From Paenibacillus sp. XY044 (GTDB lineage Bacteria; Bacillota; Bacilli; Paenibacillales; Paenibacillaceae): a DNA stretch of 64,000 nt. This document shows, piece by piece, positions 1 through 8,122 of the stretch. Where the stretch lies: contig NZ_NQMO01000002.1 in NCBI RefSeq assembly GCF_002257645.1, forward strand, positions 310,001-374,000, written 5' to 3'. The notes below the pieces were generated by a model, which was not told the DNA's origin, did no database searches, and worked only from the letters and a program-made list of their open reading frames with translations. The translations under genes and the position numbers were made by a program. Within the stretch, counting starts at the first letter, position 1. The number at the start of each line of letters is the position of its first letter.

Positions 1-2
1 AC

Positions 3-161
3 GCTGCAGCCCGACAGAGGTTGAGGATTTATATCATTGCAATTAACACTTACATATTTATCATTGGCGACCACATTAGCAAAGACACCCCAAAAAAAGT
101 CCTTCGATTGTTATCCGGAGGGCTTTTACCATTTCTTTGGCCATTGCACAGAATCATCTAG
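3..161 (+). CDS. C-terminal tail of a gene cut by the window start (unknown)
   Basis: An open frame runs from the window edge to a TAG at 159-161, giving about 52 residues with a hydrophobic stretch (YIIAINTYIFII) near its start and a basic, leucine-rich tail (KKVLRLLSGGLLPF). It has no start codon in the window, so it would be the end of a longer gene, perhaps a membrane protein. A short palindrome followed by five T (171-191) could end its transcript. Chance openness over 53 codons is possible and the family is not recognised. Confidence 0.4.
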   Translation, partial: AAARQRLRIYIIAINTYIFIIGDHISKDTPKKVLRLLSGGLLPFLWPLHRII

Positions 162-227
162 AAAATAATTCGAACGATATCATTCGTTTTTACCAATAAA
201 TAATGTAGGCATAAGGGGAGGTGGCAA

Positions 228-812
228 ATGAATCATCCAACTGAATATGCAAAGCTCGTTGCACTTACACTTACGGGAAGTCGTGATGCATTTGGAGAGT
301 TATATGAAGCAACCATTAAGGACGTTTACAAAACCGTTTATTTTCTAGTTAAAGAACAGTCTGATGCCGAGGATGTTATTCAGGAGATTTATATTCAAGT
401 ATATCGGTCTCTTGAAAAGTTTGATGCAAACAGGCCGTTTCGGCCTTGGTTAATGGGAATCGTGATGCGGCAAATTCAAGCACATCGAAGAAAGCGTTGG
501 ACACATGTACGAATCATCAAAAGAGTGGAACAGATTGATCAAGCGGTGGTCTACGATTTCTCCAATGAAGTGGTTAACAAGGTATCGAACCGTTCGCTGC
601 TTGCATGCGTAGATCGGCTTCCTTTTAAGCTAAAGATCGTAATTACCCTGCATTATTTAAACGATTACACGCAAGAAGAGATTGCAGCCATACTAGAGAT
701 ACCTCTTGGTACCGTAAAATCAAGGATCCATGCTGCTCTGCAAAAAATTCGTAAAAAACAGAATATGAGCATTCTGGCAACGGGAAGGGTGGAGAAGCTA
801 AATGAGTCTTGA
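228..812 (+). CDS. ECF-type RNA polymerase sigma factor
   Basis: Sigma-70 family, extracytoplasmic function group, 194 aa (usual size). Region 2 covers about residues 18-85, with the core-binding segment DAEDVIQEIYIQVY and the aromatic RPWLMGI segment. Region 4 covers about 128-178 with a helix-turn-helix (TQEEIAAILEIPLGTVKSRIHAAL). A strong AGGGGAGG ribosome binding site precedes the ATG. The gene overlaps the next one by 11 bp, so the two are translationally coupled. The neighbour has one membrane segment and an extracytoplasmic domain, as expected for an anti-sigma factor, so this sigma factor probably answers to an envelope signal and may drive its own operon. Confidence 0.93.
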   Translation: MNHPTEYAKLVALTLTGSRDAFGELYEATIKDVYKTVYFLVKEQSDAEDVIQEIYIQVYRSLEKFDANRPFRPWLMGIVMRQIQAHRRKRWTHVRIIKRVEQIDQAVVYDFSNEVVNKVSNRSLLACVDRLPFKLKIVITLHYLNDYTQEEIAAILEIPLGTVKSRIHAALQKIRKKQNMSILATGRVEKLNES

Positions 813-1557
813 TGAAAGATTGAAAACTGCCTTTACGGAGGAAACCAAAGATTGGAACGTACCCGCTGATCTTAAGGGGAAAATACTGAACCGGGTCGTA
901 ACTCATCAACCTGGACGGCGAATGAAGAAATGGATTGCTGCAGGTATTTTGACCGCTGCCTTGTTAATCCCGACTGGCGCATATGCCGGGTACAGTTACC
1001 TAGCGGATTCCATCTATGGTTCACAGGAGAATATCGCCAAGTATGGGGTGGGTCAAGAACAGTACGCAGAGCTTGAGGCAAAACTGCAGAGCGCCAAACA
1101 AAACCTCAGTGAAGAGGAATTTACAAAATGGCTGCCTTTACTTAAAGAGTTGGGAACGATGAATATGAAGATTGCCGATGCCAATGGGGACATTCATCCT
1201 GATCGATTGAGCGCAGATGAACAAAAACAATATAATAGCTTATTATCTGAGCTTGAGCCTATCTTTAGTAAATTAAACGAAATTCAATCATCCCCGAAAA
1301 GGGAAGTTAAAATGGCAGATAACGCTGCTTTCTGGGGAGGAATCGTAGACCAAGCCAGGCTGGCATTCAGCAAAGAAGAATTCGATGAGTTTCAGAAATT
1401 AATCGATGAATTGAAGGCGTATGACGCCAAAACCCTTGATCCGGATGGGAGCGTCCATCTAGAGCGAATTTCAGTGGAAGATGAATCGAATATAGATCGG
1501 GTGACAGAGCAGCTGCAACCGTATTTTAAAAAGTTGGGCATTACAGTTAAGCCATGA
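802..1557 (+). CDS. Probable anti-sigma factor, DUF3600-like, single-pass membrane protein
   Basis: 251 aa. A short N-terminal cytosolic region (about 1-38) is followed by one hydrophobic segment at about 40-60 (KKWIAAGILTAALLIPTGAYAG) and a long charged, helical extracytoplasmic domain rich in E, K and D. The tail contains two related segments (KLQSAKQNLSEEEFTKWLPLLKEL and QARLAFSKEEFDEFQKLIDEL), suggesting an internal duplication. This layout and the position right after an ECF sigma gene match anti-sigma factors carrying a DUF3600-type sensor domain. No zinc-binding HxxxCxxC motif was seen, so sigma binding would be of a non-ZAS kind. The family name is from memory; the anti-sigma role is inferred from context. 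Confidence 0.7.
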   Translation: MSLDERLKTAFTEETKDWNVPADLKGKILNRVVTHQPGRRMKKWIAAGILTAALLIPTGAYAGYSYLADSIYGSQENIAKYGVGQEQYAELEAKLQSAKQNLSEEEFTKWLPLLKELGTMNMKIADANGDIHPDRLSADEQKQYNSLLSELEPIFSKLNEIQSSPKREVKMADNAAFWGGIVDQARLAFSKEEFDEFQKLIDELKAYDAKTLDPDGSVHLERISVEDESNIDRVTEQLQPYFKKLGITVKP

Positions 1558-1707
1558 TCTTAATTTTCTCTGATTTACATGAGTTTCTTTTTGAAAAGCA
1601 TTCTATAATCGTAGTAAGTCTATTAACATCGGGACAGCATCATTACCGCGGGCCGACAAACGGCCCCTTGGTGTGCCCGGTCCAAATCAATTTTTAAGGA
1701 TGATTCC

Positions 1708-2646
1708 ATGAAGAAAAATCTCATACTCATTGAAGGCATTCCTGGTTCAGGGAAATCCACATTTGCCCGGTTTTTAGCCAATCAATTTGAACGGAATGGA
1801 CTCTCGTGTGGGTTATATCTTGAAACTACATACGATCACCCGATTATCGAGTTTACCGGTTACGAAGATAACGCCTTGTTCCTTGCAGAACATTATGATC
1901 GATGGTCAAAGTTCCTGGATCATGATCCTAATGAAGAAGTTGTAGTGATGGAATCCGCATTTTTGCAGAGTCCGATGGTTCATTTGCTCCATAAAGAGGC
2001 GGAACGAGAACTTATTAAATCATTGGTACATAAAGTGAGCGACCGGCTGAGTAAGGAAAATTGTGGTTTGATCTACTTTTACCAGAAGGATGCACTAGCC
2101 GCTATTAACAAGATGGTCGAGGCTCGCGGCGGTAAAGGATATCTGCTGCGAAAACATGATGAATATAAAGATGAGCCTTATTTTAGAAACCGGCAAGAGC
2201 AAGGGCCCGAGTCGCACCTATCGTTCTTTTTGGAATATGCCGAAATTGCCAATAAGATCGTTCGTGAATTAAACATCCCCGCTGAGATCATAGAGAACTC
2301 GTCGGCAGATTACGGGGTGTATCAACAACAAGCGCTTGAAAAATTCAATTTGAAATACTTTCCGGATCCCGTCCTTGAAACTTCATTACTGAAGACATAT
2401 TCGGGTTTATATCATAATCAGGATATGGATCTTAAAATTTCAGTAGAATTCATCAAGGATGAACTGTGGATCTTTGGAAATAAAAAAATGAGGCCAAAAG
2501 GGACTGACCAATTTTATCTGGATGATATCAGCGTAACTGTAAGATTTATTACAGATCATAAGAATGTAACTAGTTTATTGATAACCGAAAAGGATTTGTA
2601 TGCGAACCGGAACAATGAGGGAACATTATTTGAAAGAATCACATAA
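1708..2646 (+). CDS. P-loop NTPase, small-molecule kinase-like
   Basis: 312 aa. The N-terminus carries a Walker A motif (GIPGSGKST, residues 10-18) on a beta strand, as in nucleoside, gluconate and antibiotic kinases. Later segments FLQSPMVHLL and LIYFYQKDALAAINKMVEARG resemble matching parts of the P-loop protein at 9410-10252, so the two are paralogues of one kinase-like family. The C-terminal 90 residues are an extra beta-rich portion missing from the paralogue. A phosphotransferase role is inferred from the fold; the substrate is unknown. It stands alone, about 150 bp after the anti-sigma gene. Confidence 0.72.
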   Translation: MKKNLILIEGIPGSGKSTFARFLANQFERNGLSCGLYLETTYDHPIIEFTGYEDNALFLAEHYDRWSKFLDHDPNEEVVVMESAFLQSPMVHLLHKEAERELIKSLVHKVSDRLSKENCGLIYFYQKDALAAINKMVEARGGKGYLLRKHDEYKDEPYFRNRQEQGPESHLSFFLEYAEIANKIVRELNIPAEIIENSSADYGVYQQQALEKFNLKYFPDPVLETSLLKTYSGLYHNQDMDLKISVEFIKDELWIFGNKKMRPKGTDQFYLDDISVTVRFITDHKNVTSLLITEKDLYANRNNEGTLFERIT

Positions 2647-2869
2647 AAGTGGAGTTATGGAGTTTGCTCACAAGGAGCATCTAAGAAAAAAGGATGAAGC
2701 GGACAACTGCGAATAACGCATCGTCGTCTGTCCTTTAGGGCCACTATATGAGAAATCAAGCAAATTGAATATACTTATAGGACAGCATGATCCATTTGTT
2801 TTATGTATTGGCATACGTCTTCCTCTATATGGTAAATTCACAGTCAAATGAACTTTCGGGAGGAAGTAT

Positions 2870-3358
2870 ATGAATCATTTCTCAATTTCAGCAGGTGGTA
2901 TTTTATTTAACAATCACTCCGTTCTGTTGGTGAAGATTGATTATGGGGCTAATCGAGGAATGTGGATGATTCCGGGTGGCTTTGCCGAACAAGGAGAATC
3001 CATTGAAGAAGCTGCTGAAAGAGAGTTTAAAGAGGAAACGGGTTTAGTAACCAAATCAGATCGAATTGTATGTCTTCGCTCCGGAACACAAGAACGAAAT
3101 GGTAAAATACAAACGAGTTTGTATATCGTTTTTGAAATGAAGTTTGTCTCAGGATCCATGATAAAAGATGAAGCAGAAATAGCTGATATGAAATATTGGG
3201 ATATAGAAGAAGTGCAAAAATCAAATGAGATTATTGAGTTAAGTAAGAATATCATTACGACGGCCTGGGAAACTAAGAATGGTTTATATGCAGGGGATAA
3301 AATAAGGACAAACAACAATTATAGGACTTATAACTACTATCTCCCCAATCCATTGTGA
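2870..3358 (+). CDS. Nudix hydrolase
   Basis: 162 aa. A complete Nudix box begins with GGFAEQGESIEEAAEREF and continues into KEETG (about residues 37-60), carrying the REFKEE metal-binding glutamates. These enzymes hydrolyse a nucleoside diphosphate linked to another group X, for example oxidised nucleotides, ADP-ribose or NADH; the substrate cannot be told here. The RBS GGGAGG precedes the ATG. It is a single-gene unit with more than 200 bp upstream. The final 20 residues are polar and N/Y-rich, probably a disordered tail. Confidence 0.88.
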   Translation: MNHFSISAGGILFNNHSVLLVKIDYGANRGMWMIPGGFAEQGESIEEAAEREFKEETGLVTKSDRIVCLRSGTQERNGKIQTSLYIVFEMKFVSGSMIKDEAEIADMKYWDIEEVQKSNEIIELSKNIITTAWETKNGLYAGDKIRTNNNYRTYNYYLPNPL

Positions 3359-3458
3359 GACTAATTCAAGGCAGGGCTGCCCACACCGTATCAGCAAACA
3401 ACTTTCTGTAAACAAATAAGGATATAATACTAAACTATTGCGAGAAAAGGACATAACC

Positions 3459-4052
3459 ATGGAAAACAAAATGAATCCCAAGGTAGATGCATATATAGGC
3501 AGAGCCACGATGTGGCTTGAAGAAATGGAGAAATTGAGAGAGATCCTGCTTGACTGTGGGCTGACCGAGGAATTGAAGTGGGGCAAACCTTGTTACGCGT
3601 CTGAGGGGCGAAACATCGTGATCATCCAAGGGTTTAAAGCCTATTTGGCACTTCTGTTTTTCAAAGGGTACATGTTACAAGATCCCCAGGGCATTCTAGT
3701 CAAAACCGGGGAGAATACGAAGGTAGGACGCCAGATTCGGTTTAACGATACCAAAGACATCGTTGAGCTGGAACCTATCTTGAAAGCTTATATTGCGGAA
3801 GCAATTGAAGTAGAACAATCCGGTGTGAAAGTGGATATCATCCAGGATACAGAACTCGAGATTCCCGAAGAACTTCAACATCAATTAGATGAAAATCCCG
3901 CTTTGAAGGCTGCTTTTGAGGCATTGACGCCAGGGCGGCAAAGAGCATATGTGCTTTATTTTTCCGCGCCTAAACAATCCAAAACCCGGGTGTCACGGGT
4001 CGAAAAATGCATGCAGCAAATCCTCGATGGCAAGGGATTAAACGAACGGTAA
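3459..4052 (+). CDS. YdeI/OmpD-associated family protein (DUF1801 fold)
   Basis: 198 aa from the ATG at 3459. An AAAAGGA ribosome binding site lies 8 nt upstream, which favours this over the in-frame TTG at 3438. The N-terminal domain (ELKWGKPCYASEGRNIVIIQGFKAYLALLFFKG) is typical of the DUF1801/YdhG fold. The C-terminal part (FEALTPGRQRAYVLYFSAPKQSKTRVSRVEKC) is the bacteriocin-protection, YdeI-type module that binds no known cofactor. Family members are linked to stress tolerance without an established reaction. A TATAAT hexamer sits at 3423-3428. Confidence 0.82.
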   Translation: MENKMNPKVDAYIGRATMWLEEMEKLREILLDCGLTEELKWGKPCYASEGRNIVIIQGFKAYLALLFFKGYMLQDPQGILVKTGENTKVGRQIRFNDTKDIVELEPILKAYIAEAIEVEQSGVKVDIIQDTELEIPEELQHQLDENPALKAAFEALTPGRQRAYVLYFSAPKQSKTRVSRVEKCMQQILDGKGLNER

Positions 4053-4146
4053 TATCCGGTGCACAGGGCATAGCCAAATCCAGTTTTTAAAGACGGATTT
4101 AACATCTGGAAAATGCAGCATTCATCTAATCCTCCAAGTCCTTTTA

Positions 4147-4210
4147 TATACTTAGAAAGATTAAACTAAAGCAATGTCAAACTTTAGTTCAATCTATAAA
4201 TCTAAGTATA
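4147..4210. repeat. Imperfect inverted repeat containing a 20-nt motif shared by other loci
   Basis: The left arm TATACTTAGA...AAACTAAAG pairs with the right arm CTTTAGTTCAATCTATAAAT...CTAAGTATA around a short loop, making a long imperfect hairpin just upstream of the GNAT gene at 4241. The right-arm core AAACTTTAGTTCAATCTATA (4179-4198) recurs exactly at 52256-52275 and with one mismatch at 50009-50027. This looks like a small mobile or structural repeat rather than a simple terminator, because no long T tract follows. Confidence 0.6.
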
Positions 4211-4240
4211 GCCAATCACAAGGACTAGGGTGGCGATGAA

Positions 4241-4780
4241 ATGTTAAAGCAACGTGATTTGCACGAATGCCATGCACTGTACAACCTGATGACGGATCCG
4301 GCCGTTTTTCCCTATGTCCGTTATCCATGCCAATCCTATGAGGAATACTTATTCATCACCAAGCAGTTGATCGTTGAAGAAGAGCAGGGGACGTGCATTT
4401 CCAGAACGATTCTTGACGAGATCGGCCATCCCATCGGCACCATGGATTTGTATCAAATCAATCATCGAACAGGCTTTCTGGCTACATGGATCGGGGCACC
4501 TTATTTTGGAAAAGGGTATAACCAACGCGCGAAAGAGGTATTTTTTGCCGAACTGTTTCTTGGGCATGAAATTGAAACGATCTATTTGAAGATCCGCACT
4601 CAAAACATCCGATCGAGGAAAGCAGTGGAAAAGCTGCCGTATGTTCAATTAGCAAATGAGCGAAATAAGCAGCTCTATCAATCGATTAATCATCCGCAGC
4701 AGCGCTATGATTTATATTGTGTGGAGCGGTTAGAATTTTTGGAAAGCAGCGGAGGCATGCAGCATGGGGTTGCTACATAA
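4241..4780 (+). CDS. GNAT family N-acetyltransferase (RimJ/RimL-like)
   Basis: 179 aa. The pattern matches GNAT proteins of the ribosomal-protein acetyltransferase type: ALYNLMTDPAVFPYVRYP near the start, GTMDLYQINHRTGFLATWIGAPYFGKGYNQRAKEV as the acetyl-CoA-binding region, and IYLKIRTQNIRSRKAVEKL as the typical neighbour-residue helix. The GKGYNQ segment fits motif A. The RBS AGGGTGG lies 9 nt before the ATG. The substrate is unknown. A repeat-derived hairpin lies in its upstream region. Confidence 0.8.
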   Translation: MLKQRDLHECHALYNLMTDPAVFPYVRYPCQSYEEYLFITKQLIVEEEQGTCISRTILDEIGHPIGTMDLYQINHRTGFLATWIGAPYFGKGYNQRAKEVFFAELFLGHEIETIYLKIRTQNIRSRKAVEKLPYVQLANERNKQLYQSINHPQQRYDLYCVERLEFLESSGGMQHGVAT

Positions 4781-4871
4781 CCGATCGTGCAAAAATGTCT
4801 TCCATGAAATTTCGCTTCCCGGCTTAAAAAGGATTTGAGGCTGGGGCGCATCGTCGACACCTATGATAAAG

Positions 4872-4908
4872 ACCGTTCTGTAAGGATGACTGCAGACGGT
4901 TTTTTTAT
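4872..4908 (+). terminator. Rho-independent terminator
   Basis: A stem formed by ACCGTTCTG and CTGCAGACGGT is followed by seven T. It sits 90 bp after the GNAT gene and before the alaX gene. Confidence 0.7.
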
Positions 4909-4994
4909 TTTCAGGAGGATTTGGCGCATAGGGACCGTTTTATAGTAAGCTGAGATTAACATAAATTTAACCATGAAACAGTGAGGACACGGAC

Positions 4995-6179
4995 ATGACG
5001 AAAAAGCTATATTACGAATCTGCATATACCCGGGAGTGGGAGACGCGTATTACGCGCAAAGTGGAGCGGGAAGACGGAACTTATGTGGTCATGGAGGAGA
5101 CGGCCTTTTATCCGCATGGCGGCGGGCAGCCCTGTGACCTGGGGTGGATCGATACCATTCCGGTGCTGGATGTCGTTTTGGAGGAAGAAGACATTCTGCA
5201 TAAGGTCGAGCGTTTTCCTGAAAAAGAAGACGTTCGCTGCCGATTGGATTGGGAGAGAAGGTTCGACCATATGCAGCATCACAGCGGCCAGCATTTGCTG
5301 TCGGCCATGTGTCTGGAGGTATGCCAGGCGGAGACGCTCAGTTTCCACTTGGGCGAGGATTACGCCACCATTGATATCGCCCGGTCCGATCTGCCTTCGC
5401 ATGAGCTCATGATGCTGGAGCTGGAAGTCAATGATCAGATCTACCTGAATCGAAAAGTGACGAATTATTTTGTGAGCCGGGAGCAGGCTGCCGCCCTGCC
5501 GCTGGTGAAGCAGCCGAAGGTAACCGAAAATATCCGCATCGTTGAGATAGAAGGAATCGAGTATAACGCCTGCGGCGGCACGCATGTTTCCGCGACTGGT
5601 GAGATCGGCATGATCAAACTGCTGAGGGTTGAGAAGCAAAAGGGGCATACGCGTGTTTATTTTAAGTGCGGCTATCGGGCGCTCAGAGAATTTAATGCCG
5701 GCATGGAGATTCTCGGCAGTTTGTCGGCCAGGTTCAATACCGCCAAGGAAGAAATTGTGGACCGGATTGCAAAATGGGATCAGGAGCAGAAGCAACTCCA
5801 GGCTGAACTGAGCGCGGTTAAAGCCGAGAATGACGTTTACCTGGCTGATAAGCTGTTGGCCGACCGTCAGGGCAGCTTGATTAAGCATGCATTTGCGGAC
5901 AAGCCGCTGAAGGATATGCAGAATCTGGCGGCCAAACTCACCGAGCAAGCTGATGCGATCGTGCTTTTCGTATCGGGTGCGGACCATAAGGTACTTCTCG
6001 CCCGGGGAGGGGAAAGCGAAGTCGCCTGCGGCGCACTTTTTAAGCAGCACTTGGCCGACTATCGCGGTAAAGGCGGAGGCAGCGATAAAATGGCGCAGGC
6101 CGGTTTTGCCAACGGGGAGGATGCCATGGCGTTTTACCAATTTGCGGGGGAGTTAATAGCGTCTGTGGATGAGGAGTAA
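4995..6179 (+). CDS. alaX: Alanyl-tRNA editing protein, long form (AlaX-type with DHHA1 domain)
   Basis: 394 aa. This is a free-standing homologue of the alanyl-tRNA synthetase editing domain, which hydrolyses Ser- or Gly-mischarged tRNA-Ala. The N-terminal barrel includes TAFYPHGGGQPCDLG. The zinc and active-site motifs HHSGQHLL (about 95-102) and CGGTH (about 195-199) are intact. A coiled-coil linker (about 255-285) and a C-terminal DHHA1-type domain with the glycine-rich DYRGKGGGSDKMAQAG complete the long AlaX architecture. The gene is clearly more GC-rich than both neighbours, lies after a terminator, and stands alone. Confidence 0.9.
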   Translation: MTKKLYYESAYTREWETRITRKVEREDGTYVVMEETAFYPHGGGQPCDLGWIDTIPVLDVVLEEEDILHKVERFPEKEDVRCRLDWERRFDHMQHHSGQHLLSAMCLEVCQAETLSFHLGEDYATIDIARSDLPSHELMMLELEVNDQIYLNRKVTNYFVSREQAAALPLVKQPKVTENIRIVEIEGIEYNACGGTHVSATGEIGMIKLLRVEKQKGHTRVYFKCGYRALREFNAGMEILGSLSARFNTAKEEIVDRIAKWDQEQKQLQAELSAVKAENDVYLADKLLADRQGSLIKHAFADKPLKDMQNLAAKLTEQADAIVLFVSGADHKVLLARGGESEVACGALFKQHLADYRGKGGGSDKMAQAGFANGEDAMAFYQFAGELIASVDEE

Positions 6180-6332
6180 GTTGTTCAGGGTATGTGTATG
6201 CGAAGTGAATGGTCTTTGAAATATAAAGAGCCTGTATTTCAAGTCATAAATACTTTGGAATTACTCGATTTTAAGTATGATAAAATCAAGGTAGCAAGGC
6301 TAATAAGGACGATTTTATAGGAGGTAGAACGA

Positions 6333-6590
6333 ATGAAATGGCAAGAAGTAAGGGAACTATTCCCTGACCAATTTGTTCTGGTTTCCATACTTAATTTTCA
6401 TGAGGAAGGCAACTTAAAAATAGTAGACGATGTTGCTCCGATTCGCACTATATCTGAAGAAGATGCTAATAAGGAGTTTTTTCAAGCGAAGCCTGGGAAT
6501 GTCGTGTATCATACCTCCAATCAAGACTTTGTGATTCATCTACGCCGGGACCCATTAATGAGAGTAAGACGTAATAGTAATGAAAATTAA
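6333..6590 (+). CDS. Small conserved-looking protein paired with the retropepsin-like gene
   Basis: 85 aa, not recognised. The RBS AGGAGG lies 8 nt before the ATG. It begins MKWQEVRELFPDQFVLVSIL and ends with a basic RRDPLMRVRRNSNEN tail; no membrane segment is predicted. Its stop overlaps the start of the retropepsin-like gene by 11 bp, so the two are translationally coupled and probably work together, perhaps as partner, inhibitor or substrate of the protease-fold protein. Confidence 0.72.
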   Translation: MKWQEVRELFPDQFVLVSILNFHEEGNLKIVDDVAPIRTISEEDANKEFFQAKPGNVVYHTSNQDFVIHLRRDPLMRVRRNSNEN

Positions 6591-6957
6591 CTTTGACGGA
6601 CAGTTAATCTCGACTTCAATTGCCGTTACATTCAGAGGAAGAGTATTAATAATAGATGATGTAATTATTGATACCGGATCTTCCCACACTATAATTAGTC
6701 CTGATATTTTAGAGGAAATTGGTGTGACCTACGAAACAGGGGATGTAATATATGAAGCATACGGGATCGGCGGAAGCGTCCCTTTCTATACAAAAATTAT
6801 GGACATGATTGAAATAGGTACAAGCCGTATTGAAAACATAGAAATCGATATAGGCATACTGCCTAAAGATCATAAAGGTTTACTCGGATTGGATATCCTA
6901 AAACAACACAATTTTATTATTGACTTAAAAGGATTAGAATTACGTTTTGAACATTGA
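6580..6957 (+). CDS. Retropepsin-like aspartyl protease-fold protein
   Basis: 125 aa, the size of one retropepsin half. The motif VIIDTGSSHTIIS (about 28-40) is the catalytic D-T/S-G loop preceded by the usual hydrophobic strands, and GLLGLDILKQHNFIIDL (about 95-111) matches the second conserved hydrophobic-Gly block. Retropepsins act as homodimers, each chain giving one Asp. There is no signal peptide or membrane segment, so it should be cytosolic. It is AT-rich like its partner gene and starts inside that gene. Substrates of bacterial members are mostly unknown. Confidence 0.82.
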   Translation: MKINFDGQLISTSIAVTFRGRVLIIDDVIIDTGSSHTIISPDILEEIGVTYETGDVIYEAYGIGGSVPFYTKIMDMIEIGTSRIENIEIDIGILPKDHKGLLGLDILKQHNFIIDLKGLELRFEH

Positions 6958-6983
6958 AAATAAAAGGAATCAAAGGCGTCTAA

Positions 6984-7020
6984 GACCCGACTTAAGATAA
7001 TAATGATCTAAGGTCGGGTC
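6984..7020. other. Strong hairpin after the retropepsin-like gene
   Basis: GACCCGACTTAAG pairs with CTAAGGTCGGGTC, a long stable stem 25 bp after the stop codon. No T tract follows on either strand, so it may be an mRNA-stabilising or processing hairpin rather than a classical terminator. Confidence 0.55.
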
Positions 7021-7068
7021 GCATTATAGATGGCGGGGAAAGTTAGAATAACGAAAGGAGGATAACCC

Positions 7069-7593
7069 TTGACGAATCGAATCGCGATCATCGGCTCAGC
7101 TGGCTCCGGTAAATCTACCTTATCTCAAAAGTTAGGTAAGATTCTTGCATTACCGGTAGTTCATCTGGACCGCTTTTATTGGAAACCCCATTGGACTCCA
7201 ACCTCAAACGACGAATGGGATGAATTTGTGATAGATGCTGTGAACGGTGATCAATGGATTATCGATGGCAATTATTCCAGAACTCTTGGGATTCGATTGA
7301 ATGAAGCAGATGCGGTCATATTTTTAGATATGCCCAGACTCCTATGCATTTATAGAATTATAAAAAGAAGAATCAAATATCATGGAAAAACACGACCCGA
7401 TCTGAACGAGGAATGTCCCGAAAAACTGGATTGGGCTTTTTTTATTTGGGTCTGGAATTATAAGAAAAGAAGCAGATCAAAGGTTATGGAAGCGCTCGAA
7501 CAAGTAAAGGGTCGAAAGCAGGTTGTCATATTAAAGTCAAGGAAAGAGGTACAGGAGTTTTTGGACCGAATTAAAAGTGATGGGAAATTTTAG
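7069..7593 (+). CDS. P-loop adenylate-kinase-like protein (FlaR/topology-modulation family type)
   Basis: 174 aa from a TTG start with an AAAGGAGG site 6 nt upstream. A Walker A motif GSAGSGKS spans residues 9-16. HLDRFYWKPHWTPTSNDEW, WIIDGNYSRTL and ADAVIFLDMPRLLCIYRIIKRR are the signature blocks of the adenylate-kinase-like proteins often labelled DNA topology modulation protein FlaR. A nucleotide or small-molecule kinase role is likely; the label itself is historical and weakly supported. Confidence 0.8.
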   Translation: MTNRIAIIGSAGSGKSTLSQKLGKILALPVVHLDRFYWKPHWTPTSNDEWDEFVIDAVNGDQWIIDGNYSRTLGIRLNEADAVIFLDMPRLLCIYRIIKRRIKYHGKTRPDLNEECPEKLDWAFFIWVWNYKKRSRSKVMEALEQVKGRKQVVILKSRKEVQEFLDRIKSDGKF

Positions 7594-7646
7594 TTTATAT
7601 GGAGTATTGGCAAATTTCTTTTTAAAAACCGAGGAGAAGTTATTAA

Positions 7647-8084
7647 ATGATTACAATAAGAGAAGTGACCAAAAGCGATCTGAATGACTTATGCCGTCTG
7701 TATGAGGAACTCATGGATCAGCCTACCAATTACGAAAAACTGGTCGAAGTATATGAAGTCATGCAAGCAATCGGTAACTACCATGTCCTAGGGGCATTTA
7801 AGGATGGAGAACTGGCAGGGTCCGTTATGGGGATTGTTTGCCAGGATCTTGTCGGAGAGTGCAGACCCTTTATGGTTATTGAGAACGTTGTGGTTTCAGA
7901 TCGTTTTCGCAGGCTTGGCATAGGAAAGCAGTTAATGATGAATATCGAGGCCATTGCGCGGGAGAAAGACTGTTATTATGTTATTTTTGTTTCGGGTGGA
8001 CAGAGAAAGGAAGCCCATGCTTTTTATGAGAAATTAGGATTTAAAGATGAACAGGTCGAGGGGTATAGGAAGCACTTGTCTTGA
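7647..8084 (+). CDS. GNAT family N-acetyltransferase
   Basis: 145 aa, a single compact GNAT domain. Motif A is VIENVVVSDRFRRLGIGKQLM (RRLGIGK, about residues 89-95), followed by the C-terminal FYEKLGFKDEQVEGYRK segment typical of these enzymes. It transfers acetyl from acetyl-CoA to an unknown amine. The RBS GAGGAG lies 7 nt before the ATG. It is followed after 38 bp by a second, unrelated GNAT gene. Confidence 0.88.
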   Translation: MITIREVTKSDLNDLCRLYEELMDQPTNYEKLVEVYEVMQAIGNYHVLGAFKDGELAGSVMGIVCQDLVGECRPFMVIENVVVSDRFRRLGIGKQLMMNIEAIAREKDCYYVIFVSGGQRKEAHAFYEKLGFKDEQVEGYRKHLS

Positions 8085-8122
8085 AAAATAGATGAAAATA
8101 AAATCTATAAGGATGTGTCACC

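Noticed and set aside
1620..1690. GGGCCG-ACAAA-CGGCCC hairpin as a terminator after the anti-sigma gene
   Set aside because: No T tract follows the stem, so it cannot be called a terminator; function unclear.
5007..6140. Long - strand open frame of 377 codons opposite alaX
   Set aside because: It is the antisense shadow of a GC-rich, clearly conserved gene; no RBS, no domain, and a composition expected from complementary codons.
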